DNA of 64,000 bases. It comes from Apricaphanius iberus (Eukaryota > Chordata > Actinopteri > Cyprinodontiformes > Aphaniidae). Each line of letters begins with the position of its first letter. Position 1 is the first letter of the stretch. The notes below the pieces were generated by a model that saw only the letters and a list, made by a program, of their open reading frames with translations, made no database searches and was not told the origin of the DNA. The stretch lies in assembly GCA_028564705.1 (NCBI GenBank), contig JAPXFQ010001943.1:1-64000 (forward strand). Direction: 5' to 3'. Shown here one piece after another: positions 54,684 through 64,000 of the stretch. A program made the translations under genes and the position numbers.

Positions 54684-55984
54684 ATAGAATGGAAAAAATG
54701 CAATTGATGGGTTACAAATTAAATGCAGTAGATCCTGTATGAAACCCCCATAAGTGAAGAATGAAACTTAAAGTGCTTCATTTTTCTTAAATTGGTCATT
54801 TATTCTTTGTGTAACTTTTTTCTTCATACAGGCACATATTAAATAGTGCTCTTAAAAACAGTATCACCAAACTAAATGAAATAAAAGTAGCTCAAAAAAT
54901 ATCAGGTGCAGGAAGATGTTTTGGAAGCTTGGGGCTTCTGTGGTGCCATCATGGCTCATCAAAACATTATGGACTAAGATTTCCAAATATGAGAGGGGAA
55001 TTCAACAGGTTCCAGAAATAAAATCTCTGCCCAGACCTCAGAACCAGCAGAGTGTCACTAAAATCATTCTAGTGGAGCTTACAAATCTGCAACAAAGCGA
55101 ATTGAATCCAAACGGCATTGTTCATTTTAAAGGTTATACTTAATGTGCCAAATTGCATGGTGTGAATCTCCAAGTGTTATTAAATCCCTTAACATAATAA
55201 GCTACATTGTTTTGCTGATATAAACAGCAACATCATTTTTTTGTTGCAAATTTATTTATTGTAGAGCTGCACCTGCAGGTGCATGAAATTCATATTCCTT
55301 TTAAGTCAAATAAACACAATCCCAGGTGGTTATTATGTATGTGTTTGGTTGTTTGTTAAATTTGATTGCAAAGCTACACAGTCAGCATATTTCCATTGTT
55401 TCATCACACAAATGGCTTGTGTGCTCAGTATAAATTATCACAGCTGGAAATAACTTCCACACAGACTATAAGTTGTGATTTAAGAAACTTATTATAATAA
55501 AAACAAATACTAACATCTTCTAACGCTTGACTTGAAGATTTGGAGGGAAAATGTGCTGCCTGATACTGTCCTAGCACAGCTGGACTCAGTTATGCATCCA
55601 GTCATTCTTCTTTATCAGCCAGGCACACAAACACATAAACATACATGCATATACTCATATCTGGGTCAAGGCGGCAAGGGGAGATTGGGGAAAAGCCTGA
55701 GGCATATCTACTAGGCAAATGATCTAATGAAATGATTAAGGAATGTTTTTCCTCATTGAAGACTGCTTAAAGGAAAAATAAGGGTTGATGTGGAGGTTTG
55801 CATATGTATATACATTAGCATGCAGGGCATACTGTATTTTATACACAGAGGGAAGGTGGGAGTTAAGAATATTACCAATCTCCATCTACTGTAAATCATG
55901 TACTTCTCTGACTATACAGTAAAGTACATGTAATTCATTGTAAAAGAAAGGTTTTATTCTAAAATCAGCCTGTATTTAGCTTTA
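54684..55984. other. Unassigned AT-rich sequence
   Basis: No gene or element recognised; a 75-codon frame at 54916-55143 has no known domain. A 9-bp-arm hairpin lies near 55899-55932. Confidence 0.4.
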
Positions 55985-56105
55985 TCTATCCTTTAGTCAG
56001 AACTAACAAGTTTCTCTGCCACTCCCAAAGAAAAACACCCCACAGCATGATACTACCACCACCAAATGTAACCTCAGGCATTTTATCAGGGATGATGTGC
56101 GGCAA
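55985..56105 (-). pseudogene. Tc1-like transposase core fragment (minus strand)
   Basis: On the minus strand the DNA reads TFGGGSIMLWGVFLWEW, the conserved Gly-rich GGGSIMLWG block of Tc1-type catalytic domains, then QRNLLVLT. Only about 35 codons are recognisable, and nothing intact lies on either side. Confidence 0.7.
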
Positions 56106-57599
56106 TTATTTTCAACCACATATAGCATATTTCATGAGGTGAAAATTTTTGATTTTTGTGTCATTTGAGCACGGTTTTAATTTGATGAAGTGACACAATC
56201 TTTTTCCCAGATGCCACATGTATCAACACCTTTTTCATAAATGAGGCCTATTTAAATACAGATTTTGTTCAGTCTTGAAAATATCAAACATTTGTTTTTG
56301 TTGTTTTTCCACGATGGAAAGAATGGAGAATGTAAATATGAGTATGGAAAATGTTGCCATTTTTAGATGTTATTGTTTGTTCCTTTAAAAAAACAAATAA
56401 ACATCCAAAAAAGTTAAGTCCAGTGTTATGAATAATTAAAATGATATTTAAGATTGCCGTATTTGTATTATGAGAAGTTGATTTACAAACATTTTAGTTA
56501 TCAGTTTTCTGGGTTGTAACTGAGCTCCAAATTAAAAAAAAAATATTGGTCTTGACCTTTAGACATCTTAAATTCAGGGTTTTCAATTTCACTATGCCCA
56601 TGCTTTATTAAATAATTGTGATTAAAAATTGTTTGCAGTTACTTTGAATCCAAAACTGTAAGGAGTATGAAAAATCTGGGGCTTTTCTGTGTCTTTTAAG
56701 AAAGCTTAGATGCACAAACTCAGTGTTTGCTCATAGTGATTAAAACAGAGATTGAGGGTTATGCTTGATATTTAAAGTGTAGCCTTGGTATGATAAACCT
56801 GTCAATGAAAAAGTTCATATAAATAGTTTTGTTGTAATTGTTACATTGTTTTAAAATTCACAGCCCAGCTCACATTTTGTTTTAGCTTTTCCAGGAATTG
56901 TCTGCAGAACCTTTACACAGCCTCTTGTTTTTTGTGTTTTATCCTCTTTAATCATGTGTCTCAAACTTAGCTGAAACACATCTTCACCAATGAACATCCA
57001 GCTCTTTAACCACATTTTCTTTGCCTTAATTATCAGCAGAGTAAACTTATGTGTTTGACAAACCACAATGATACAGATATTTCTGTTGTTATTACCAAAC
57101 TGGCTATGTTTTAACAAACCATTCTGCATTTTTTTTTTCATGAATCCACTCTATTGAAAAGTGCTGACAGATATGCAAACAAGCAGAGTATGTGTTAATG
57201 ACTGCCAGCTCAGTGTGTGAATAGCAAGGTGTTGATTAGTGCTGCTGCGAGCTGCTGCGGCTATGACAAGCCCAGCCCTAGCAGTGAGTTATAACTCAGA
57301 CCCCCAGCCAACGATAACTAACTTCTGCCTCCATCAACAGCTCTCGTCTTCACTTATGCTCTTGTCCTGACAGAGGCAGCACCGCCTGACTGCCGAGCCG
57401 GAGTTTGCCCCGCGGTCCTGTCGGAGGGGGAGGATAAATAAGAGCATTTTGGACGGCGGTGAAGTGACCCACATGTTTTCTCTGGTCATCTCTCCATCTC
57501 ATCTCTTGTCCTCTCTTCTTTTGCTTCTGCATCTCTTTTTTCTGTTCGAACTAATGTATTAATACATTTCCACAGTGGCAGTTAACAGATGTTTCATGT
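56106..57599. other. Unassigned AT-rich sequence
   Basis: No gene recognised. The composition rises towards balanced after about 57220. Confidence 0.4.
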
Positions 57600-58580
57600 C
57601 ACTTTTGCAAAAAAGAAACACAAGACACCAAGTGAAATCCACACATATGTCTTTTTTTTTATTCCTGCCTAAACAGACTTAAAGGGTGTGTGTGTCTGTG
57701 TGAGTCTGTCTTTGTTGTATGCAAAGCTCTCTAAAACACTCCTGCGTTTCCGGTCCAAACATCAGAGGAGAGATGCTGTGTTGTTGGTCTTGGAGTCACG
57801 AGATCACTCTCGCCGCAGATGACAAACAGATATAATCAGCTCTCCAGAGACTCATCCTGCTGTAGCCACATTCATTATGGCCCGGCTAATGCATACATCA
57901 AACAACAGAGGCCGCTGACCACCACACTGTACACACACACACTCCTGTCTATTACTGCTACATATTTAACACGCATTTCCATGCTCGCGCAGTTATACAC
58001 ACATAATTGCACGCACTGTCAACACTCATTGTCATCACTCGGACACGTATCTCATTTCAAAAGAGTTGTCTCTTTGACCCCCCTCGTGGCACATAGAGCA
58101 GAATAATCGCATAATCTCCAAACTGAGGAGCAATATACAAATGGCTGGCCAGGCGGGCTCTTCCTGTCATTCCATCAGTACAGATTTGCATGTGTGTGAT
58201 GTATTTAATACTTTCTCAGGCCCGGTCCGGCACTCCATAATAACCCAGCGTGTGAAGGCAGACCTGAAGCTGATTTATAGTCTCAGCCTGGCTGGAGGCT
58301 TCTGTCTGGGCTGTTTGAAGTGACATCAGGGTGTCTTTGTGTGTGAATGGGATGGACAGAGGAGCAGATATAGGTGTTTATGTATGCATGTGTGTGTGTG
58401 TGTGTATGTGTGTGTGTGTCTGGAGGTTCATACATCTAATGCATGTCGTCTAGACAACATTTGTGCCCTCCGTCCGAAAGGGGTGATTGTCTTATGCAAA
58501 TGAGGCCACGCTGGCTGTGACATGTCATCCAGCATGTGGGTCATGTGACGTGAGACTAACAGAGGCATGGCGGCGACGGT
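57600..58580. promoter_or_regulatory. Candidate conserved non-coding island
   Basis: Repeat-free except for the GT run at 58384-58420, and compositionally complex. Sites include 'ttatgcaaatgagg' (58492-58505, octamer), 'catgtgacgtgag' (58543-58555, E-box/CRE-like) and 'ggcccggctaatgcata' (57880-57896). Small open frames lack domains. Regulatory function is inferred only. Confidence 0.3.
58384..58420 (+). repeat. (GT)n microsatellite, interrupted
   Basis: GT units with a TATG interruption; 16-18 units in all. Confidence 0.9.
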
Positions 58581-59290
58581 TGATAGCCTGCTTTTTTTGT
58601 GTTTATCTATTTATTAGTGTGGCCATTGTTTGTCATTACCTCTAAAAGCACTGAAGACTTGGTGTGGTATTCAGGCCAAAGAAAAGAAAACAATTGTGAT
58701 TTGTCAAAACCTTTATGCTTGAATGAGAGCCCCAGGAAGAAAGAAAAATTAAGCAACATTTTAGCTGAAGATCTAAACAGAGAAGTTGTGCCATAAAAAA
58801 AGCTACGTTTATTTTTCTTTCCGTTTTTTTACATTTCTCTCTTGCATATGTGTTTTGAGACTTTTACCAATGTTATTTTTCTTGTTAAATTCATGGAAAA
58901 AACATTAAGTTTTTATGTGTTTACCAGGTTTCAATAATTATTTAAATCAAACTCTAGGTAAAAAAAAACACATGCACAAACACACAACATAGATCCCAAT
59001 ATCTTTGTTATTTATAAGACTACAATATTGCAGGAATGGAAAAGTTGGTGAAAATATACAAGTCCAGTGGAAAAAAAGCAGAGAAACTTCTTTATTTCAG
59101 TGCTTTTGTATAATCTTTTTTTATTTCTATTTTCTTGCTGTTATTTGACTTCTTTGTCTGCCTTTGGGCATGGCTTCAGACATAGCTGAAGGAACTAATT
59201 ACCCTGGAAATCCAGAGGGCTCGTGAGAGCACAATTTGAATTGTCTCTGCAAGACACTCTGGCATCGAGCAATTATTCTGTTACTGCATT
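58581..59290. other. Unassigned AT-rich sequence
   Basis: No gene or element recognised. Confidence 0.4.
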
Positions 59291-59770
59291 ACGTAAGCAG
59301 TTCAGGGAACCAATCACATTGGTGTATCTGATGTAGGCGGGCGAGAGGCGAGCTAAGCTGATGCCGATGATGCAACGTCCGGAATCATTTAGCAAACAGT
59401 GGCTATAGATGTACACCACTTGTTTGAAACGGCTTTGGCCACTACACTGAACGAGTTGGACTTGGCTTTTCATCTATAAGACAAACAGAAAATTGTGCTC
59501 GAATCGTTTCTTTGCAAGAAGGAAGTTTTTGCTGTTTTGCCAACTGGATACGGCAAGAGTTTAATCTACAAGCTAGGTCTACTGGTAGCTACACTACTGC
59601 TCTGGATATATCCCACCGTGTATTGTTTCGATTGGTCGTGGTGTTATCCAATTGCGTGCATTGAGAGCTCCGAATGCATGCTTGGTTTCACCCCTCGAGT
59701 TAGCCCCTTATTATTACTCGTTGCAAGACCCTTAATCTTAATAGATTAGGGTCTGGATTTTTCCAGGCTA
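59291..59770 (+). mobile_element. Deleted element carrying a RecQ-like fragment
   Basis: The block around the helicase fragment ('caatcacattggtgtatctg' on the left; 'tcacccctcgagttagcccc', 'cgttgcaagacccttaatct' and 'gtctggatttttccaggcta' on the right) recalls a dispersed teleost element that encodes a RecQ-type helicase and from which most of the gene has been deleted. The right end contains a small imperfect hairpin (agacccttaatctta / atagattagggtct, about 59727-59756). Confidence 0.4.
59423..59600 (+). pseudogene. RecQ-type DNA helicase N-terminal fragment (Walker A)
   Basis: RecQ helicases unwind DNA 3' to 5' using ATP. The frame from 59423 reads FETALATTLNELDLAFHL, a stop (TAA at 59477), then DKQKIVLESFLCKKEVFAVL and PTGYGKSLIYKLGLLVA. 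The segment LPTGYGKS (59537-59560) is a Walker A motif of the RecQ form, preceded by the usual 'Q.......G.DV' spacing. After about residue 60 the similarity stops and hydrophobic low-identity sequence runs on to a TAG. The helicase motifs Ia to VI are absent. Such stand-alone RecQ-like genes occur in mobile elements of fish; a host RecQ pseudogene is less likely because no other exon is nearby. Confidence 0.65.
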
Positions 59771-61284
59771 GGAAATAATACAAATTTTATGAAAAGGCTA
59801 TTCTATAGCTCTATATTGGTTAACATACACAGATATTAGGATAGATTCAAAAACAGGTAAAACAGGTGGCTTACACAGCTGCTCTCCATGGCACCAAAGG
59901 AGGCTCACCTGAGTGAAAATAAAGATATAACTGCATCACTATTTTTGCTGAATATTTTTTTGTACCTTAACTGGGTTTGATCGGGACATTATTTCATTTT
60001 GCTGCATTAGTATCAACGTCTTTAGTTTGATGCTCATATGTTGCTCTGTTGCAAACGCAGCTCTGTTGGCTCAGTAATTTAGACAATAGGCTTTTGACAG
60101 AGTAACTTTGACATTCGGTTAAAAAGGTTTAAAGAAGGCTTTTGTAGTTGTGTACAATTATGTGGATTGTGGGAGTTATTTGGTACGTTTAAGTTACTGT
60201 ATTTTGCAGACAGCAAGATGTAATTTGAAGCTATAGGCTAATTATTTTTAGCATAGTTTCCCGTCATTTTGAAACTACAAAAAAATAGGCAACTGAAAAA
60301 AACAGGCAACCAAATAGAAAAGACTGTGCCTGCCTCTGTAGAGGCAGAGATATAGAACACCTGTCAACATCTGCAATGCATAATCACAGGCACTTAAAGC
60401 ATCCTCTCCTGGTACTATCAACCCCATTACCAAACCAATCCCCCATCCAGCATGAATTCATCATCAGACCCATGTTTCAGCCGCTGTTGGTTTAACCATG
60501 AATGACGTAATGGTTGTCATGTAAACTTTCTTTTTAATAATCCACAGCTATTATAATGGACAATCCAATAAAACATAAATTAAAAGTGTAAGGTAAAAAA
60601 AAAAAGATTGTTATGGCTATTTTGAAATTTACTCAAATACAAATATTTTTCCCGCCTCAACAAATACAAGTACATATACAAATACCAGCTGCTTTGCATA
60701 CACCTTCTCTCTTGTTAAATCATGTATTAACTGTGTCCATATTTTATGGAAGGTGGAGTTCAGTTTTACCGCCCACATCCAGAACTGATAACTGTCAGAC
60801 CTGAAAAGTAAGTAAATCAGTCAATAGAATCTATCTGAAAAAATGAAATAGGCAACAAGAACTAAAAATAGAAATTCACGGTTCCCAGATCGAAAGAAAT
60901 CCAAGAATAGATATCCAGAACAGAAAAGTCTGACACCTTAAGTAATGACTGTGAAATCCTTTATTGACCAATGGAGGGAACCTTGAATAATGGTGAACCT
61001 TCCCAGGAGTAAAATTGCTCCAAGAGAGAATTGACTGCTCATGCAGGAGGTTACAAAAGAACCCAAGCAGCATCTAAATCACTGCACACCCCATGTGCCT
61101 CATTTAAGCTAATTCATTTTACACATTAGGTCAGATTAGTTTGGATTGCTTTATGCACCCGTAATAATTTAGATAAATAAAGCAAACTGATGGAGTTAGC
61201 TAATTTATGATTTTCCTCTTACAAAGTTGATCATAGTCTAGGATATTTTTATCAGTAATGATCCCATATAATTTGGGACATGCA
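59771..61284. other. Unassigned AT-rich sequence
   Basis: No gene recognised. 60380-60520 is repeat-free and more complex. A short palindrome (CTGCCTCT-GT-AGAGGCAG) lies at 60330-60347. Confidence 0.4.
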
Positions 61285-61590
61285 AAGCAGTTTCTCTTGT
61301 CCACTTATCAAAATGGGAAAAACTAATGAACATGACATTCAAGTAAACTTGATAAGTGTTAATCCCCATTATCAGGAAAATACTGCAAGGAAATTGTCTG
61401 CTCGCCAAAATGTGCCAGTTTCTACAGTTAGAGCAACCAACAAAGGTTAAAAGACCTGGACAAGCCAGTGTCTATTGTACCCAAACCCAATGAAAATTAT
61501 AGTAGGGGACGTTAAATGAAAAATACAAAGGCTCACTATTGAAGAACTGCAGCAAATAGTTTTTTTCTTCGAGTCACTAAGCCATTTAGT
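61285..61590 (+). pseudogene. Tc1-like transposase 5' fragment (family D)
   Basis: 'caaaatgggaaaaactaatg' is the start region (MGKTNEHDIQ-like). Then 'agtttctacagttagagcaa' and 'caaaggttaaaagacctgga' follow the helix-turn-helix/linker part, and 'aaggctcactattgaagaac' and 'tgcagcaaatagtt' the next block. It stops near 61560-61590. No catalytic part remains. Confidence 0.6.
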
Positions 61591-63059
61591 TTAAGAATTT
61601 TTAACACTACTTTACTGGGAATACTGCAGTACTGTTTGAAATATTTAGTAGGCGGGTAACAAAGAGGCTGCAAATTTAGCACTTCTGCATCCTTCCATTG
61701 TCCTCTGGCACTTTTCACCAAATGCTACAGCCTCTAGCTGGTAGAACTCAATTTCAAATCCCCTCCTCGTTTACTATGAATGGGTTGCAATGGGAATAGA
61801 AACAGGGAGTTTTGAGATGTACCTTACAGTGTGGATTCAACAACCTAGGGTGAGAACCTTGTAAATAAATTTCAAAACAAATGTCCTGTATCCTGTTGCC
61901 ATGGTCTATGCCTCACGGTCCTTCCTAAATCCGATATCTTTACTTCTCATCTCTTTCATCATGTTTTCTTATATGGAGATCTCCCCAGCCCCCTCTAGAA
62001 CCACACACAATATGTACCAGAGTCCTGGGTATTATCATAGGATATGTCCAGAGGTCCACACTGACCTCTCACCCTGGTCCCTTGGACAGAATGGGGCCCC
62101 TCTTTCTGCCTGAACAGGGCCAGTGGCAGTTTTATAGAAAAGGTCTGCTGACTGACAGGTCATTTTTCACCTATTGTTTTTCTTTTAAACACCAATTTTA
62201 TCTTACAAAGTAACACACTGGCAACCATGAAGAGTGTAGCTGTGGTTTTCTTGTTATTGTTAAGTGATGATCTGATGCCTTTCGGAACAAAAAGGCAAGC
62301 GAGGAATTCTTGATTCGCCAAAAGGTTCATCCTGTTTAACATAAGAGTGGGTATTTTCTTTATTCCAGAAGCATTCATAAGTTACATTAAACTACATTAT
62401 GTTCATAAATAAATCAAACACTCTGACTACCATTATGCCTTAATGATTTAATTAAGTAAAAACAAACCCAAAAGGCATTTTACTTACTCATTTTACCTAC
62501 TTCTTAAGCTAATAGGGGAAGTTTTATCTCAACTGATTTTTTTCTGAATGTTATCTAAGCTGATTAACGTCCAACTTTTATTGAATAATTATGTTTGTTG
62601 GGAGTTTAAAGAAAATTGCTGTTTGAAATGAAAAATGTCCTTGGATGGAGGAAAAACCAAACAAATATCTGTGCAAAAGCTTCACATAAAAAAAAAAATG
62701 AATGTGACAAAGTGTATGATGCAAGCAAGAGCATTTAGCACAACCAAATCTGATAGGGCCGATCAGGCTTCTTGGACAGACAAAACATTTTTGTGGTTTA
62801 TGTGTTGTTTAGATTCTGGGATAGGAGTTGGAGAGGACACCTAATCATTATGCTGACAAATAAAAAAACAGCATTTTTATTAAATGTGTAAAGCATAGAA
62901 TATACAAAATCTTAAGTGTTTTTAAGTGTATAAAAAATATTGTAAACCTTTTTCTTGTTTCTAAATTAGCATAGACAAATAAAATTTGCATGAACAAAAG
63001 TTGTGAAATTAATGGTATTCAGAAGAGTCTTCAGAATAATATTTAAAAAGTTTAAAAAC
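61591..63059. other. Unassigned; possible element piece at 61600-61800
   Basis: 61645-61790 ('gtaggcgggtaacaaagagg', 'atttcaaatcccctcctcgt') recalls a dispersed fish repeat without a second copy here. The rest is AT-rich with no gene recognised. Confidence 0.3.
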
Positions 63060-63660
63060 CATTCACATTTTAAGAGCTTTGGACAGTGATTTACATGGCA
63101 TTTGTTTGTTTTGGGCAGATCTGAAGGGTTCAGCATCAGGAAGAGAGCAGCTAAAGTCAGTGATAGGTCAGATCTGAGGAGTTCTGGTCATTCAACTGGC
63201 ACTGCTCTAAAATCTACATAAATTGCGATCAATTTTAGACTCTTCTGCCCGCACAGATGCAGTAGACATACCAACAGCCAAAGAGACTGTTTGCATTTGA
63301 AGTTAAGGCACATGTACCAGCGTATGGCAGTCTCAGTGGCCACAGCTCTCTGTTTCCTGTTTGTATCTGGCACTGAATCAAGGCAGAAAAACAAGGCGGG
63401 CTCCAAGTTTTAAATTGAATTTCATGCTGGATTAGCAGAACTCTTCTGAAATGCATATGAGCCTCCCCTTAATGACTTGCTCATCTTCTTTCTCCAGACA
63501 CGCTGTGAATGTTTTTGTTTCTCTATTAATTAGTACAAGTGGCTCAACAGTTTTGTTTGCTCTATTAATGGAAATACTGTGCTCACATCGTAACAGAGAT
63601 GGATATTTTCTTTTTAACAGCTGTCTCAGATACATCAAATCTATTTGCAATCTGCAACCT
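63060..63660. promoter_or_regulatory. Candidate conserved non-coding island
   Basis: Repeat-free, complex sequence with paired homeodomain-like words 'ctattaattagtacaag' (63523-63539) and 'gctctattaatggaaat' (63559-63575), plus 'tgaaatgcatatgag' (63448-63462). Several overlapping short frames exist on both strands but none has a domain. Confidence 0.28.
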
Positions 63661-64000
63661 AAGTCTTTATGAAAATTAAATCATATCAAACTCATCCATG
63701 TCTGCACACTCTGTTTCTTCTTTCTTCTCTGGCCAGGTCTAATGGGGTCTGTGAAGCCTTTGGTCTATCTGTCCTTTGCCATGTGTCCTCTTTAGCACTG
63801 ACCCATGCTGGAGGAGCAGGGACCGGGCCCAGGGGGCTGAGGTGGCAGAGCAGGGAAAAGAGTGAGTGCCAGGGAGGGGAGGGGCCGTCTCTGCTTGAGG
63901 CAATGGGTGAGCAGAGGGCAACATCGTGGGGGTTGAATGTAAGCCATGTAGGCCTCTCCTTCCCCTCCATCCAGCACTCCACCCCTCCCTCGTGATCTTG
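63661..64000. other. GC-rich edge region
   Basis: 63800-63990 is the most GC-rich part of this end, with frames open on both strands (108 codons on plus, 96 on minus) as expected of GC-rich DNA. It could be the edge of an exon, a promoter or a conserved element that continues past the window. Not resolvable here. Confidence 0.25.

Noticed and set aside
60330..60347. Palindrome CTGCCTCT-GT-AGAGGCAG, and similar at 25483-25501 and 55899-55932
   Set aside because: Arms of 8-9 bp are expected by chance several times in 64 kb.
1..64000. CRISPR arrays, bacterial operons, Shine-Dalgarno sites, rho-independent terminators, phage genes
   Set aside because: No regularly spaced repeats, no compact gene arrays. 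Composition and repeats are those of a vertebrate genome.

Overview
The window looks like ray-finned fish DNA, most likely an acanthomorph/percomorph teleost. It is AT-rich and gene-poor, with long (GT)n/(AC)n runs. It is dominated by decayed teleost mobile elements: hAT, Tc1/mariner, a PIF/Harbinger-like element, tRNA-derived SINEs including one of ROn type, and a Rex3/RTE-like LINE piece. I find no intact host protein-coding gene, no rRNA or tRNA gene, no CRISPR array and no bacterial-type operon. Every recognisable coding stretch is a broken transposable-element gene or an isolated fragment. The window is best read as a gene desert or the interior of a very large intron.

Layout. 1-650 is the end of a hAT element. 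2.3-3.2 kb holds an interspersed repeat and a Tc1-like relic. 5.07-6.0 kb holds an inverted-repeat element and a second Tc1-like relic. 6.9-7.3 kb is non-repetitive and enhancer-like. 7784-12555 is one long decayed hAT transposon whose ends and 8-bp target duplication are still visible. 13.05-14.24 kb is an inverted-repeat element with another inserted in it. 15.36-15.78 kb is a LINE fragment; 15.95-17.78 kb is a second, ZMYM1-like hAT gene relic; 18.3-18.8 kb is a repeat joined to a Tc1 3' half. Three copies of another interspersed repeat lie at 20.1, 24.5 and 29.1 kb, with a tRNA-derived SINE at 24.95 kb.

21-34 kb is mostly single-copy and holds several enhancer-like tracts. At 34.26-34.91 kb is an element with duplicated inverted termini and a broken MADF domain. 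A hAT-type miniature element (36.98 kb), a ROn-type SINE (38.9 kb), two Tc1-like 3' ends (40.6 and 42.5 kb), a 600-bp pyrimidine tract (44.3 kb) and a Tc1 5' half (46.5 kb) follow. 52013-53021 is a hAT miniature element with perfect 14-bp termini and a perfect 8-bp target duplication. 53.6-54.7 kb is a nearly full-length dead Tc1-like element, 59.4-59.6 kb is a RecQ-type helicase fragment, and 61.3 kb is one more Tc1 fragment. The right end (57.6-58.6 and 63-63.7 kb) again looks like candidate regulatory DNA.

The parts do not form a pathway. They record repeated insertion, nesting and decay of at least four Tc1-like families and several hAT families between possible regulatory islands. I found no convincing new biological system. 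The items most worth a second look are the double-terminus MADF element, the clean hAT insertions, the RecQ fragment, three perfect fold-back sequences, and a 15-nt microexon-like sequence. Family names rest on my recognition of teleost repeats and protein motifs; no database search was run.
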